The notes below the pieces were generated by a model. It was not told where the DNA came from and did no database searches. It saw only the letters and a list, made by a program, of their open reading frames with translations. 13,254 bases of DNA from Planctomycetales bacterium (lineage in GTDB: Bacteria; Planctomycetota; Phycisphaerae; SM23-33). Of this stretch, positions 1-6,558 are shown piece by piece (within the stretch, counting starts at the first letter, position 1; every line of letters begins with the position of its first letter). Location: contig DAOVLS010000032.1 in the NCBI GenBank assembly GCA_030631125.1, positions 1 through 13,254 on the forward strand, read 5' to 3'. Made by a program: the position numbers and the translations under genes.

Positions 1-3000
1 AGCCCGTCGCCGGTGAGGAAATCTTCACTCAGGGCGATAAGGTCGTCGAGCAATTGGTCGATGGACTTATCGGATAGTTTTTCGGGTTCCCAACCGGCTT
101 CGAACTTACGATTGGCCCAGTCGCATAACGCGCCGAGGGCATAGACGTTGTCGGCGCCGGCCTTGCCGACCGTTATGTCGATTGCGTACTGGCAGGGATA
201 CTCAATCTCACGCCGGAGATACGCATCCTCAACGGCGAGGGTTATTTTTTCCTCGGCTGACTGCGGTTCGCCGGCGGGAAGTTCATCGGGGGCCATCTCC
301 ACGCCGAACTTGTTCCGCACGCTTTCTGCCAGGGCCTGGACGGCGAAACCGTCGGTAAGGAACCGCTGGAGCGGCGTCAGGTCGATTGACTCTATGTGAG
401 CGGCGGCGGCTTCGGAGAGGGACTGTTCCATTTCGGACGGGTCCATCCGTCGAAGTTGGTTCTGGGAGAGATTGACCTTGAACCGGCTCATCGCCCATGA
501 GGAAAGCCCTCGCAAGTCCCATTCCTTCGGGTCGATTTCCTCGTCGGCGTATTCGCCGATGGTTACATTTATGACGTTGGTTGCTTCCTCTGCCGCCCGG
601 TTGCGGAGGTCGGCTTCGAGCGTGGGGAAATCTTCGACCGTCTCGCCGCGAATCTGGTCCGGCCTGAGGTTCAGTTCCAGGTTGTGCCGGACCCATTCAG
701 CCATGCATCGTTGCGGGTAATTACCGGCGAGATAATCGGCCACCGCGTCGCTTATTGTCTCGCCGATCATCTCGCGGATGACGCTTTCGATGTCCCGCCC
801 GGCGAGTGTATTCTGGCGACGGGAGTAGAAGTACCGCCGCTGATGGTCCATCACCTCGTCGTATTCGAGGAGGTTCTTGCGGATGTCGAAGTTGCGCTGC
901 TCGACCTTCTTCTGTGCGCGGGCGACGCCCTTGCTGATGCGCTTGTCCTCAATGGCCTGACCTTCCTGCAAGCCCAACCAGCCGAGGACTTTCAGCGTCC
1001 ACTCGCCGGCGAAGACTGCCATCAGGTCGTCCCGCAGCGACAGGAAGAACCGGCTGGAACCGGGGTCGCCCTGCCGCCCCGATCGCCCTCGCAACTGGTT
1101 GTCGATCCGCCTGGCCTCGTGGCGCTCGGTGCCGACGATGTGAAGCCCGCAGGGCACGTCGGCGACACAGTCGCTCCGGCCACGCTTGGGGAAGGACGGG
1201 TCGATCTTCGGCTTGAAGCAATGGGCGCATTTCGTGGCGGCGTTGTATTCCGGGCAGTGGATGCAGCACTTGGTCGAGCCGGGCGGGAAGAGGTCCTGCG
1301 GCTCGACGCCCAGTTCGGCGAACTTCTCGGCCGGGGGAACCTTGCACGCGGATTCAACCACGCCCGGGCCGAGTTTAATGTCCGTGCCTCGACCGGCCAT
1401 GTTCGTCGCGATCGTTACGTTACCGACCATCTTTTTCGAGCCACGCTTCAGCGGACTTTGCCAACCCGCCTGTGCGACGATGTCGGCCTCGCGTGCGGCG
1501 TTCTCCGGGCGGGCGTTCAGCACCTCGTGCGCGATGCCGTAAGTCCGCGTCAGCATCTCGCTGATCAGGTCGGATTTCTCGATGCTCGTCGTACCGACCA
1601 GCACGGGGCGACCCGCCTTCGAGTAGGTGTTTATCTCCTCGACAAGCGCGTCATATTTCTCCTCGACCGTGCCGTAGATGCGGTCGTTGTAGTCCATGCG
1701 GTTGACGGGCCGGTGCGTCGGGACGGAGATCACGTCGAGTTTGTAAATCTTCATGAACTCTTCGGCCTCGGTCATCGCCGTGCCTGTCATTCCCGCCAGT
1801 TTCTCGTAGAGTTTGAAGAAGTTCTGAAGCGTGATGGTCGCGAGTGTCTGGTTTTCCTCTTTGACGGTAACGCGTTCCTTCGCCTCGACGGCCTGGTGAA
1901 GCCCGTCCGACCACTGCCGCCCTTCCATAAGGCGTCCGGTGAACTCATCGACGATGACGACATCGCCGCCCTGGACGACGTAATCCTTGTCCCGCTCATA
2001 GACGACGTGCGCCCGAAGCGACTGGTCCAGCAGGTGAGGCCATTCCATGTTCGCCCCGACGTAGAAACTTCCCACCCCGGCGACATCCTGTGCTGCGCTG
2101 ACGCCTTCGTGTGTCAGGTGTGCGGACTTCTTGTCCAGTTCGACCTCGTAGTATTTCGTCAGGCCGGCGAGTTGGTCCTCAGCGCCGGCGAGGTCGGCGC
2201 GGGCCTGGTCCAGTTTCTTCGAGACCGATTTTTTCTTCCCCCCGTCGGCCTTGGACAATTCGCCGTCGAGCGCCCTGGCCGACCTTTTGAGACCTTCAAG
2301 ACGCCGGTCGGCCTGCTTGTAAGAGCGGTGGCGTTTGATTATTTCCCTGATAACGGCGTCGGCCTTGCTGTAGCGCTGCACGTCGCCGAAGGCGGGGCCG
2401 GAAATAATCAGCGGCGTCCGCGCCTCGTCAACGAGAATGTTATCCACCTCATCGACGATAGCGTAATCGCGAACCTGCTGAACCTGCTCCGCCGGCGACA
2501 TTTTCATATTGTCGCGGAGGTAATCGAAGCCGAACTCGCTGTTGGTGCCATAGACTACGTCGCAGGCATATTGCTTCTGCCGCTCGGCGCTGTCCATCGG
2601 CTGCTGGATCGCGCCGACGGCCATGCCGAGCATCTCGAATATCGGGGCGGCGAAATCGCGGTCACGCTGGACGAGGTAGTCGTTGGTGGTAACGACGTGG
2701 ACTTTCTTTCCGGCAAGGGCCGCCATGTAAATGGCGGGGTAACAGGCGATGGTCTTGCCCTCGCCGGTGGCTTCTTCGGCGATCATACCTTCGTGGAGGA
2801 CTTGTCCTGCGACAAATTGCACGTCGAACTGTCGGTGGTCGCGCGCCAGCCACGACGCCATGCGAACGGCGGCGAACGCTTCGGGCAGGATGTCGTCAAC
2901 CGATTCGCCATCGACCAACCGGCGGTGGAGATCGTCCGTCTTGCCCGTCAGCCACTCCTTCGCCACCAGCGGCACGACCTGGAGCGACTTGGCCATTCGG

Positions 3001-3194
3001 GCCAGCTCATCCGCATCGCCTCCCCCGCCCTTCGCCTCCACCGCCTGGCGAACGAGGGCGTAATACTCATCTTCAAACTTCCGCCCAGCCATGTTAATCC
3101 GCTCGCGGACAACGTCCATCCGCGCGCGGACCAGCCGCTCGTTACGAGAACCGCCAAGCAACTTGACGAACATTTTGCCTACAGTAGAAAACAT
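1..3194 (-). CDS. secA: Protein translocase subunit SecA (3' end beyond window)
   Basis: SecA is the ATPase motor that pushes unfolded preproteins through the SecYEG channel at the inner membrane. About 1064 residues are visible, and the C-terminus lies beyond the left edge. Motifs in order: Walker A TGEGKT (about residues 143-148), TTNDYL, YGTNSEFGFDYLRD, the DEVD Walker B within VDEVDNILVDEARTP, VDEFTGRLMEGRQWSDGLHQ, AGMTGTA, TNMAGRGTDIKLG, and GTERHEARRIDNQLRGRSGRQGD. The frame is open from the start codon to position 1. Two insertions relative to E. coli SecA stand out: a charged, coiled-coil-like stretch (residues about 291-346) and a Cys-rich stretch (about 608-682) with C644-x2-C647-x8-C656-x2-C659. 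The start is uncertain. ATGs at 3200, 3194 and 3173 are in frame and a stop lies just upstream. 3194 gives a usual-looking N-terminal helix before GSRNER, whereas 3173 has a weak upstream GTAGG. The family call is certain. Confidence 0.97.
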   Translation of the reverse strand, partial: MFSTVGKMFVKLLGGSRNERLVRARMDVVRERINMAGRKFEDEYYALVRQAVEAKGGGGDADELARMAKSLQVVPLVAKEWLTGKTDDLHRRLVDGESVDDILPEAFAAVRMASWLARDHRQFDVQFVAGQVLHEGMIAEEATGEGKTIACYPAIYMAALAGKKVHVVTTNDYLVQRDRDFAAPIFEMLGMAVGAIQQPMDSAERQKQYACDVVYGTNSEFGFDYLRDNMKMSPAEQVQQVRDYAIVDEVDNILVDEARTPLIISGPAFGDVQRYSKADAVIREIIKRHRSYKQADRRLEGLKRSARALDGELSKADGGKKKSVSKKLDQARADLAGAEDQLAGLTKYYEVELDKKSAHLTHEGVSAAQDVAGVGSFYVGANMEWPHLLDQSLRAHVVYERDKDYVVQGGDVVIVDEFTGRLMEGRQWSDGLHQAVEAKERVTVKEENQTLATITLQNFFKLYEKLAGMTGTAMTEAEEFMKIYKLDVISVPTHRPVNRMDYNDRIYGTVEEKYDALVEEINTYSKAGRPVLVGTTSIEKSDLISEMLTRTYGIAHEVLNARPENAAREADIVAQAGWQSPLKRGSKKMVGNVTIATNMAGRGTDIKLGPGVVESACKVPPAEKFAELGVEPQDLFPPGSTKCCIHCPEYNAATKCAHCFKPKIDPSFPKRGRSDCVADVPCGLHIVGTERHEARRIDNQLRGRSGRQGDPGSSRFFLSLRDDLMAVFAGEWTLKVLGWLGLQEGQAIEDKRISKGVARAQKKVEQRNFDIRKNLLEYDEVMDHQRRYFYSRRQNTLAGRDIESVIREMIGETISDAVADYLAGNYPQRCMAEWVRHNLELNLRPDQIRGETVEDFPTLEADLRNRAAEEATNVINVTIGEYADEEIDPKEWDLRGLSSWAMSRFKVNLSQNQLRRMDPSEMEQSLSEAAAAHIESIDLTPLQRFLTDGFAVQALAESVRNKFGVEMAPDELPAGEPQSAEEKITLAVEDAYLRREIEYPCQYAIDITVGKAGADNVYALGALCDWANRKFEAGWEPEKLSDKSIDQLLDDLIALSEDFLTGDG

Positions 3195-3201
3195 CGGCAT
3201 A

Positions 3202-3231
3202 AGTATCGCATCTTATATCCGACGGCGTCAA
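3202..3231 (-). promoter_or_regulatory. Possible secA promoter
   Basis: On the minus strand, TTGACG (3226-3231) and GATACT (3202-3207) are separated by 18 bp. Transcription would begin near 3195, at the upstream in-frame ATGs. If this promoter is real, translation would be nearly leaderless from 3194 or would start at 3173. The match is moderate and unconfirmed. Confidence 0.3.
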
Positions 3232-3242
3232 GCGGGACAAAC

Positions 3243-3271
3243 TTGCCAATGGCCCCGCGCGTACATACGAT
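3243..3271 (+). promoter_or_regulatory. Probable promoter of the D-aminopeptidase gene
   Basis: TTGCCA (3243-3248) and TACGAT (3266-3271) are spaced by exactly 17 bp on the plus strand. This predicts a leader of about 40 nt that contains the GAGG ribosome binding site at 3309-3312. It lies in the 125-bp divergent region shared with secA. Each hexamer deviates from the sigma-70 consensus, so confidence is moderate. Confidence 0.45.
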
Positions 3272-3319
3272 ACGTGTTCCAAAGACGCCACAAGGGACAA
3301 ACCGGACCGAGGTAAAGCA

Positions 3320-4117
3320 ATGAAAATCTATATAAGCGCCGACATCGAAGGCGTTACGGGAACGGCACACTGGGACGAAACAGTGAAGGAAAAGCCCGAT
3401 TATCGCGAGTTCCAGGAGCAGATGACCGACGAAGTCGCAGCCGCTTGTGAGGGCGCGCTGAACGCCGGCGCTACCGAGATTCTCGTCAGAGATGCGCACG
3501 ATACAGCCAGGAACATCATCGCATCAAAACTCCCCGAGCAGGCCAGGTTGGTTCGCGGCTGGGCCGATCATCCGTTGTTTATGGTCGATCACCTCGACAA
3601 AACTTTCGATGCCGTCGTCATGATCGGATACCACTCCCCCGCCGGCCTGGATACCAATCCGCTGGCGCATACCATGTCCGGGCAGATCGAGTCCATCAGG
3701 ATCAACGGAACGCTGGCCTCCGAATTTCTCCTGCACGCATACGCAGCCTCGACGTTCGACGTTCCGGTCGCCTTCGTCTCCGGCGATGAGGGACTCTGCC
3801 AACAGGTAACATTATCCAACAAGGCGATTCAGACTGTCGCGGTCAAACAGGGCATCGGTGGATCCGTCATCAGCATCCATCCGCAACTTGCGGTCAGGCA
3901 AATAAAGTCCGGCGTGGAATCGGCCCTGAAGGCGGACCTTGCATTGTATAAGATGCCGCTACCAAAAGAGTTCCGTGTGGAGATTTCCTTTAAAAAACAC
4001 CAAAAGGCCTACAAGGCATCTCATTATCCCGGCGTGTCGCTATCGGCGCCGCATGTCGTTTCGTTCGAAAATCGCGACTATTTTGAGGTTTTACGAACGA
4101 TGACTTTCATCCTGTAA
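3320..4117 (+). CDS. dppA: D-aminopeptidase, DppA family (peptidase M55)
   Basis: This 265-residue protein belongs to the M55 zinc peptidases, which release N-terminal D-amino acids from short peptides such as D-Ala-D-Ala and act in the cytoplasm as ring-shaped oligomers. It matches the family length (B. subtilis DppA has 274 residues). The N-terminal motif MKIYISADIEGVTG supplies metal ligands D8 and E10. RDAHD gives H60, GYHSP gives H105, AHTMSG gives H117 (the position of the catalytic His), and LASEF gives E135. All are at or within two residues of the B. subtilis positions as I recall them. GAGG at 3309-3312 lies 7 nt before the ATG. It is divergent from secA, and 107 bp separate it from the next gene, which has its own promoter, so it appears to be transcribed alone. 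No transporter gene accompanies it, unlike the Bacillus dpp operon. A role in recycling peptidoglycan-derived or scavenged D-peptides is inferred. Confidence 0.93.
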   Translation: MKIYISADIEGVTGTAHWDETVKEKPDYREFQEQMTDEVAAACEGALNAGATEILVRDAHDTARNIIASKLPEQARLVRGWADHPLFMVDHLDKTFDAVVMIGYHSPAGLDTNPLAHTMSGQIESIRINGTLASEFLLHAYAASTFDVPVAFVSGDEGLCQQVTLSNKAIQTVAVKQGIGGSVISIHPQLAVRQIKSGVESALKADLALYKMPLPKEFRVEISFKKHQKAYKASHYPGVSLSAPHVVSFENRDYFEVLRTMTFIL

Positions 4118-4143
4118 CAAGAAAAAATTTCCGAAAAAACCCC

Positions 4144-4172
4144 TTGACCAAAGACGTATTCTCGATTATTAT
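4144..4172 (+). promoter_or_regulatory. Promoter of the arsR operon
   Basis: TTGACC (4144-4149), a 17-bp spacer and TATTAT (4167-4172) form a strong sigma-70-type promoter with one mismatch in each hexamer. Transcription should begin near 4179, inside the inverted repeat that follows, which fits autorepression by ArsR. The leader to the arsR start is about 45 nt. Confidence 0.75.
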
Positions 4173-4197
4173 GTGAGTATATGAGCACATACTCACA
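4172..4197. promoter_or_regulatory. Probable ArsR operator (9-bp perfect inverted repeat)
   Basis: TGTGAGTAT (4172-4180) and ATACTCACA (4189-4197) are perfect inverted arms around an 8-bp spacer. The left arm touches the last base of the -10 box and the whole repeat covers the predicted transcription start. A dyad at this position directly upstream of an ArsR gene is the classic arrangement for ArsR/SmtB autorepression. Binding itself is inferred. Confidence 0.75.
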
Positions 4198-4224
4198 AAT
4201 GCTTCAACTAACCGGAGAGTGAAC

Positions 4225-4551
4225 ATGGACACCGCCACCAGAAAACTTTACGAACGTAAGGCCGAGGTTATTTCCGCAGCCGGGCATCCGATACGTCTGG
4301 CAATAATCGAGTTCCTCAAGGACGGCGAGCAGTGCGTCTGCGATATTGCCGAACACGTCGCCTCCGAGCGGTCGAACGTCTCCCGGCACCTGTCGGTGCT
4401 GCTTAAGGTCGGGATCGTCGAGCATCGCAAGAACGGGCTGAAAATGCTCTACAGCCTAAAGACCCCGTGCGTACTGAACTTCATGGAGTGCGTTACGAGC
4501 GTCCTCCGCGACCAGGCGCGCGAGAACAGAGCGGTTTTGAAGAACTTATAG
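4225..4551 (+). CDS. arsR: ArsR/SmtB-family metalloregulatory repressor
   Basis: This 108-residue winged-helix repressor is of the usual ArsR size. The N-terminal region has AAGHPIRLAIIEFL, followed by EQCVCDIAEHV. This is the ELCVCDL-type sensor motif, with C37 and C39 on the recognition-domain helix, where As(III) or Sb(III) binds in the E. coli protein. The helix-turn-helix follows (SERSNVSRHLSVLLKVGIVEHRKNG, residues about 47-71), then the wing. Two further cysteines, C82 and C89, could complete or extend the metal site. The ATG at 4225 is preferred over an in-frame GTG at 4219 because GGAG at 4214-4217 sits 7 nt upstream of the ATG and overlaps nothing else. It is the first gene of the operon with the permease (30-nt gap) and is probably released from the dyad at 4172-4197 on metal binding. 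The inducer (arsenite, methylarsenite, antimonite or another thiophilic metal) cannot be fixed from sequence. Confidence 0.93.
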   Translation: MDTATRKLYERKAEVISAAGHPIRLAIIEFLKDGEQCVCDIAEHVASERSNVSRHLSVLLKVGIVEHRKNGLKMLYSLKTPCVLNFMECVTSVLRDQARENRAVLKNL

Positions 4552-4581
4552 CAGGCGCATGAGCGTTGGAAAGCAACAAAG

Positions 4582-5769
4582 ATGTTCAACTGGAAATCAG
4601 AGTGGAAAAAAGCGGCAGTGATTGTCGCGGTGTTTGCAGGATGTTATTTTCTGCCCGTAACCAGCGTTCGGTTCGGCAACGCTATAACCGAATCGCTGCG
4701 CCTTATCAAATGGTACGCACGCGAGCACGTCCTGCTGTGTCTGATACCGGCCTTTTTTATCGCCGGCGCAATTGCCGTATTCGTCAGCCAATCTTCGGTG
4801 ATGAAATACCTCGGCGCAAAGGCCAACAAAGTTCTGGCCTACGGCGTCGCAAGCGTTTCGGGAAGCATCCTGGCGGTTTGTTCCTGCACGGTGCTGCCGC
4901 TGTTTGCGGGGATTTACCGGATGGGAGCGGGGCTGGGACCGGCGACGGCGTTCCTCTATTCAGGACCGGCCATTAACGTCCTGGCAATCATTTTGACTGC
5001 CCGTGTGCTCGGGCTGGAGATCGGAATCGCCCGCGCCGTCGGGGCCGTCGTTTTCAGTATCGTCCTGGGCCTGCTGATGCACCTGATATTCCGCAAGGAA
5101 GAACTTCAAAAGGCTAATAATCAGGCGGCCATGCCCGCACCGGAAGTCAGCCGACCGCTGTGGAAAAACGCCGCCTTCTTCGCGGCGATGGTGGCAGTGC
5201 TGGTCTTCGCCAACCTGGGCAAACCTGAAGATGCCTCCGGCGCAGGCCTGTACGCGACGATTTACGGCGTTCGCTTTTTCGTGGCCGGGGTGTTCGGCTT
5301 GGGCCTGATTGCGATGTTGGCTACGTGGTTCAAACGGGGCGAACTGGGCGAATGGACCGGTTCGACATGGGTGTTCGCCAAGCAGATATTGCCGCTGCTT
5401 TTTTTCGGCGTTCTGATTGCGGGTTTTCTGCTGGGCAGCCCGGGATCAGAGGGCATCATCCCGTCGCAGTGGGTGGCATCGGCCGTCGGGGGCAACTCGG
5501 TGCGGGCGAACTTCTTCGCTTCGGTGGCTGGGGCGTTTATGTACTTCGCCACGCTGACGGAGGTTCCGATCCTCGAAGGCCTGATTCGCGCAGGAATGGG
5601 TAAAGGACCCGCCCTTGCGCTGCTGCTGGCGGGACCTGCCCTGTCGCTGCCGAACATGCTCGTCATTCGCAGCATTATGGGGACACGCAAGACGCTGGTT
5701 TTTGTCTCGCTGGTGATCGTCATGGCCACCATCTCCGGCATAATATTCGGAGCACTGTTTCCGGAATAA
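4582..5769 (+). CDS. arsP: ArsP/DUF318-family permease (predicted organoarsenical or metal efflux)
   Basis: This 395-residue multi-spanning membrane protein matches the PF03773 permease family, whose characterised member ArsP exports trivalent methylated and aromatic arsenicals. There are roughly eight to ten hydrophobic segments. The first repeat holds the signature AVCSCTVLPLFAGIYRMGAG, with C100 and C102, followed by LGPATAFLYSGPAINVLAII. The second half repeats the theme (ATLTEVPILEGLIRAGMGKG then ALALLLAGPALSLPN), consistent with an internal duplication. A hydrophilic loop at about residues 172-194 separates the halves. A weak GGAAAG precedes the ATG by about ten nt. The gene follows arsR in the same operon and is 37 bp upstream of the CPKC protein, an association often seen for this permease family. 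Substrate specificity is inferred from the ArsR neighbour only, so arsP is a family-level symbol. Other thiol-reactive substrates are possible. Confidence 0.85.
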   Translation: MFNWKSEWKKAAVIVAVFAGCYFLPVTSVRFGNAITESLRLIKWYAREHVLLCLIPAFFIAGAIAVFVSQSSVMKYLGAKANKVLAYGVASVSGSILAVCSCTVLPLFAGIYRMGAGLGPATAFLYSGPAINVLAIILTARVLGLEIGIARAVGAVVFSIVLGLLMHLIFRKEELQKANNQAAMPAPEVSRPLWKNAAFFAAMVAVLVFANLGKPEDASGAGLYATIYGVRFFVAGVFGLGLIAMLATWFKRGELGEWTGSTWVFAKQILPLLFFGVLIAGFLLGSPGSEGIIPSQWVASAVGGNSVRANFFASVAGAFMYFATLTEVPILEGLIRAGMGKGPALALLLAGPALSLPNMLVIRSIMGTRKTLVFVSLVIVMATISGIIFGALFPE

Positions 5770-5806
5770 TCCGGTGCTTTTCAGGAAAGGCAAAAAAGGC
5801 GTTGAT

Positions 5807-6040
5807 ATGAAGAAATTACAGATTCTCGGAACCGGATGCCCGAAGTGCCGGAAACTGGCGGAGAACGCCGAAGCCGCCGCCAGGGCGCTGGGCATTGAGT
5901 ATGAAATCGAAAAAATTACGGACATCAACGAGATAATGAAATTCGGCGTAATGCTGACGCCGGCGCTCGTCGTGGACGGGACGGTGAAGGTCGTCGGGAA
6001 GGTTCCCGGCCCCGACGCCATCGGCAGGATGCTGGTATAA
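5807..6040 (+). CDS. Thioredoxin-like small disulfide protein (CPKC, redox-active disulfide protein 2 type)
   Basis: This 77-residue thioredoxin-fold protein is of the short archaeal/anaerobe type (Thioredoxin_3 family). The N-terminus MKKLQILGTGCPKC carries the redox pair C11 and C14. LTPALVVDG supplies the cis-proline P52, and VVGKVPG forms the C-terminal strand and turn. An in-frame ATG at 5774 would add 11 residues. The start at 5807 is chosen because AAGG (5796-5799) lies 7 nt upstream and the family normally begins just before the first strand. It follows the permease by 37 bp and is presumably co-transcribed. It has no signal peptide, so it is cytoplasmic. A role in reducing the permease's metal(loid) substrate, or in handing it to the permease through its cysteines, is inferred from this recurrent gene association. 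Confidence 0.88.
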   Translation: MKKLQILGTGCPKCRKLAENAEAAARALGIEYEIEKITDINEIMKFGVMLTPALVVDGTVKVVGKVPGPDAIGRMLV

Positions 6041-6124
6041 AAATTGACCAAAATCGGCGGTTTCTACCTTGCGTTTTTTCGCCGAGTATGCGAGAATGAT
6101 AGTGGTTAAACCGGGAGTTATATC
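6041..6124 (+). other. Short intergenic gap with weak promoter-like signals
   Basis: This 84-bp gap separates the arsR operon from the next cluster. It contains TTGACC at 6044-6049 without a good -10 box, and TTGCGT (6069-6074) with GAGAAT (6092-6097) at 17-bp spacing. Either could start the downstream cluster, but both are weak. There is no convincing terminator: a 6-bp inverted repeat (6054-6059 with 6080-6085) has a 20-nt loop. Read-through from the ars operon is possible. Confidence 0.3.
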
Positions 6125-6364
6125 ATGTCGTCCGTATCGGGCCTGGGTCTTGGCCGATTGGAAAAAGTTGCCGAACTGGAGGCGTCGCTTCTGGGGCGGA
6201 TTGAGACGTCGGCGGATGAACTCCGGCACATCGAATGTCTTGACGAGGAGCAGCGGGCAGAGATTCACGCCATCCTTGAGGCGATGAAACATGACGGTCT
6301 CTCTCACGTCGCCGTCATTCAGTCCTTGGCGGGCGGGTCGGCCCAGGAGGCCTGCCATGCCTGA
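6125..6364 (+). CDS. Small helical protein of unknown function
   Basis: This 79-residue protein is not recognised as a named family. After a short Gly/Ser-rich N-terminus it is almost entirely predicted helix, in two long segments (about residues 9-35 and 40-69) rich in Glu, Leu and Ala, with a loop at CLDEEQ. GGGAG at 6113-6117 lies 7 nt before the ATG, a strong ribosome binding site that supports genuine translation. The 3' end overlaps the next gene by 8 nt, indicating translational coupling. The second helix contains a D-x-x-x-H-V pattern (MKHDGLSHV), and a similar pattern occurs in its neighbour. The helix-turn-helix layout resembles half of a rubrerythrin or ferritin-like bundle, but the E-x-x-H metal motif is absent, so that resemblance is only a suggestion. 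Confidence 0.75.
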   Translation: MSSVSGLGLGRLEKVAELEASLLGRIETSADELRHIECLDEEQRAEIHAILEAMKHDGLSHVAVIQSLAGGSAQEACHA

Positions 6365-6551
6365 GCGTGCGATCCTCCGCGAACATTTCAACGAGATGCT
6401 CCAGGACGTTTCAGCCGCCGCCGACGAGTACGACCAACTCGCCGCCGATGTAACCGATCCGGACCGGCGCGACCAACTCCGCAGACTCACGCGAGATAAA
6501 TACCGGCACGTGGAACTTACCGAACGACTGCTCGAAATACTCGACGAGTGA
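6357..6551 (+). CDS. Small helical protein, possible half-ferritin/rubrerythrin-like fold
   Basis: This 64-residue protein is not assigned to a named family. It is very charged and predicted to form two helices: about residues 5-32 (LREHFNEMLQDVSAAADEYD) and about 38-62 (RRDQLRRLTRDKYRHVELTE). The spacing, with ADEYDQLAADVTDPD followed by a His in the next helix, recalls one half of a rubrerythrin-like four-helix bundle. The usual E-x-x-H is replaced by D-K-Y-R-H. The frame is open further upstream (an ATG at 6291), but the start at 6357 is chosen because a perfect AGGAGG (6345-6350) lies 6 nt before it. The gene overlaps the previous one by 8 nt, and proC begins 7 nt after its stop, so all three are probably one operon. 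Confidence 0.8.
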   Translation: MPERAILREHFNEMLQDVSAAADEYDQLAADVTDPDRRDQLRRLTRDKYRHVELTERLLEILDE

Positions 6552-6558
6552 AACAAAA

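Noticed and set aside
684..3323. An 879-codon open frame on the plus strand across secA
   Set aside because: It lies exactly antisense to a SecA gene with all its motifs intact. Its translation shows no recognisable domain and no ribosome binding site. Long antisense frames are a common by-product of the codon bias of GC-rich genes.
4566..4976. A 136-codon plus-strand open frame overlapping the permease start
   Set aside because: It is out of frame with the permease. The permease frame has the CSC and GPAIN family motifs, whereas this one is Arg-rich and unstructured.
6054..6085. Possible terminator between the ars operon and the next cluster
   Set aside because: The 6-bp stem has a 20-nt loop and the T run is inside the loop rather than after the stem.
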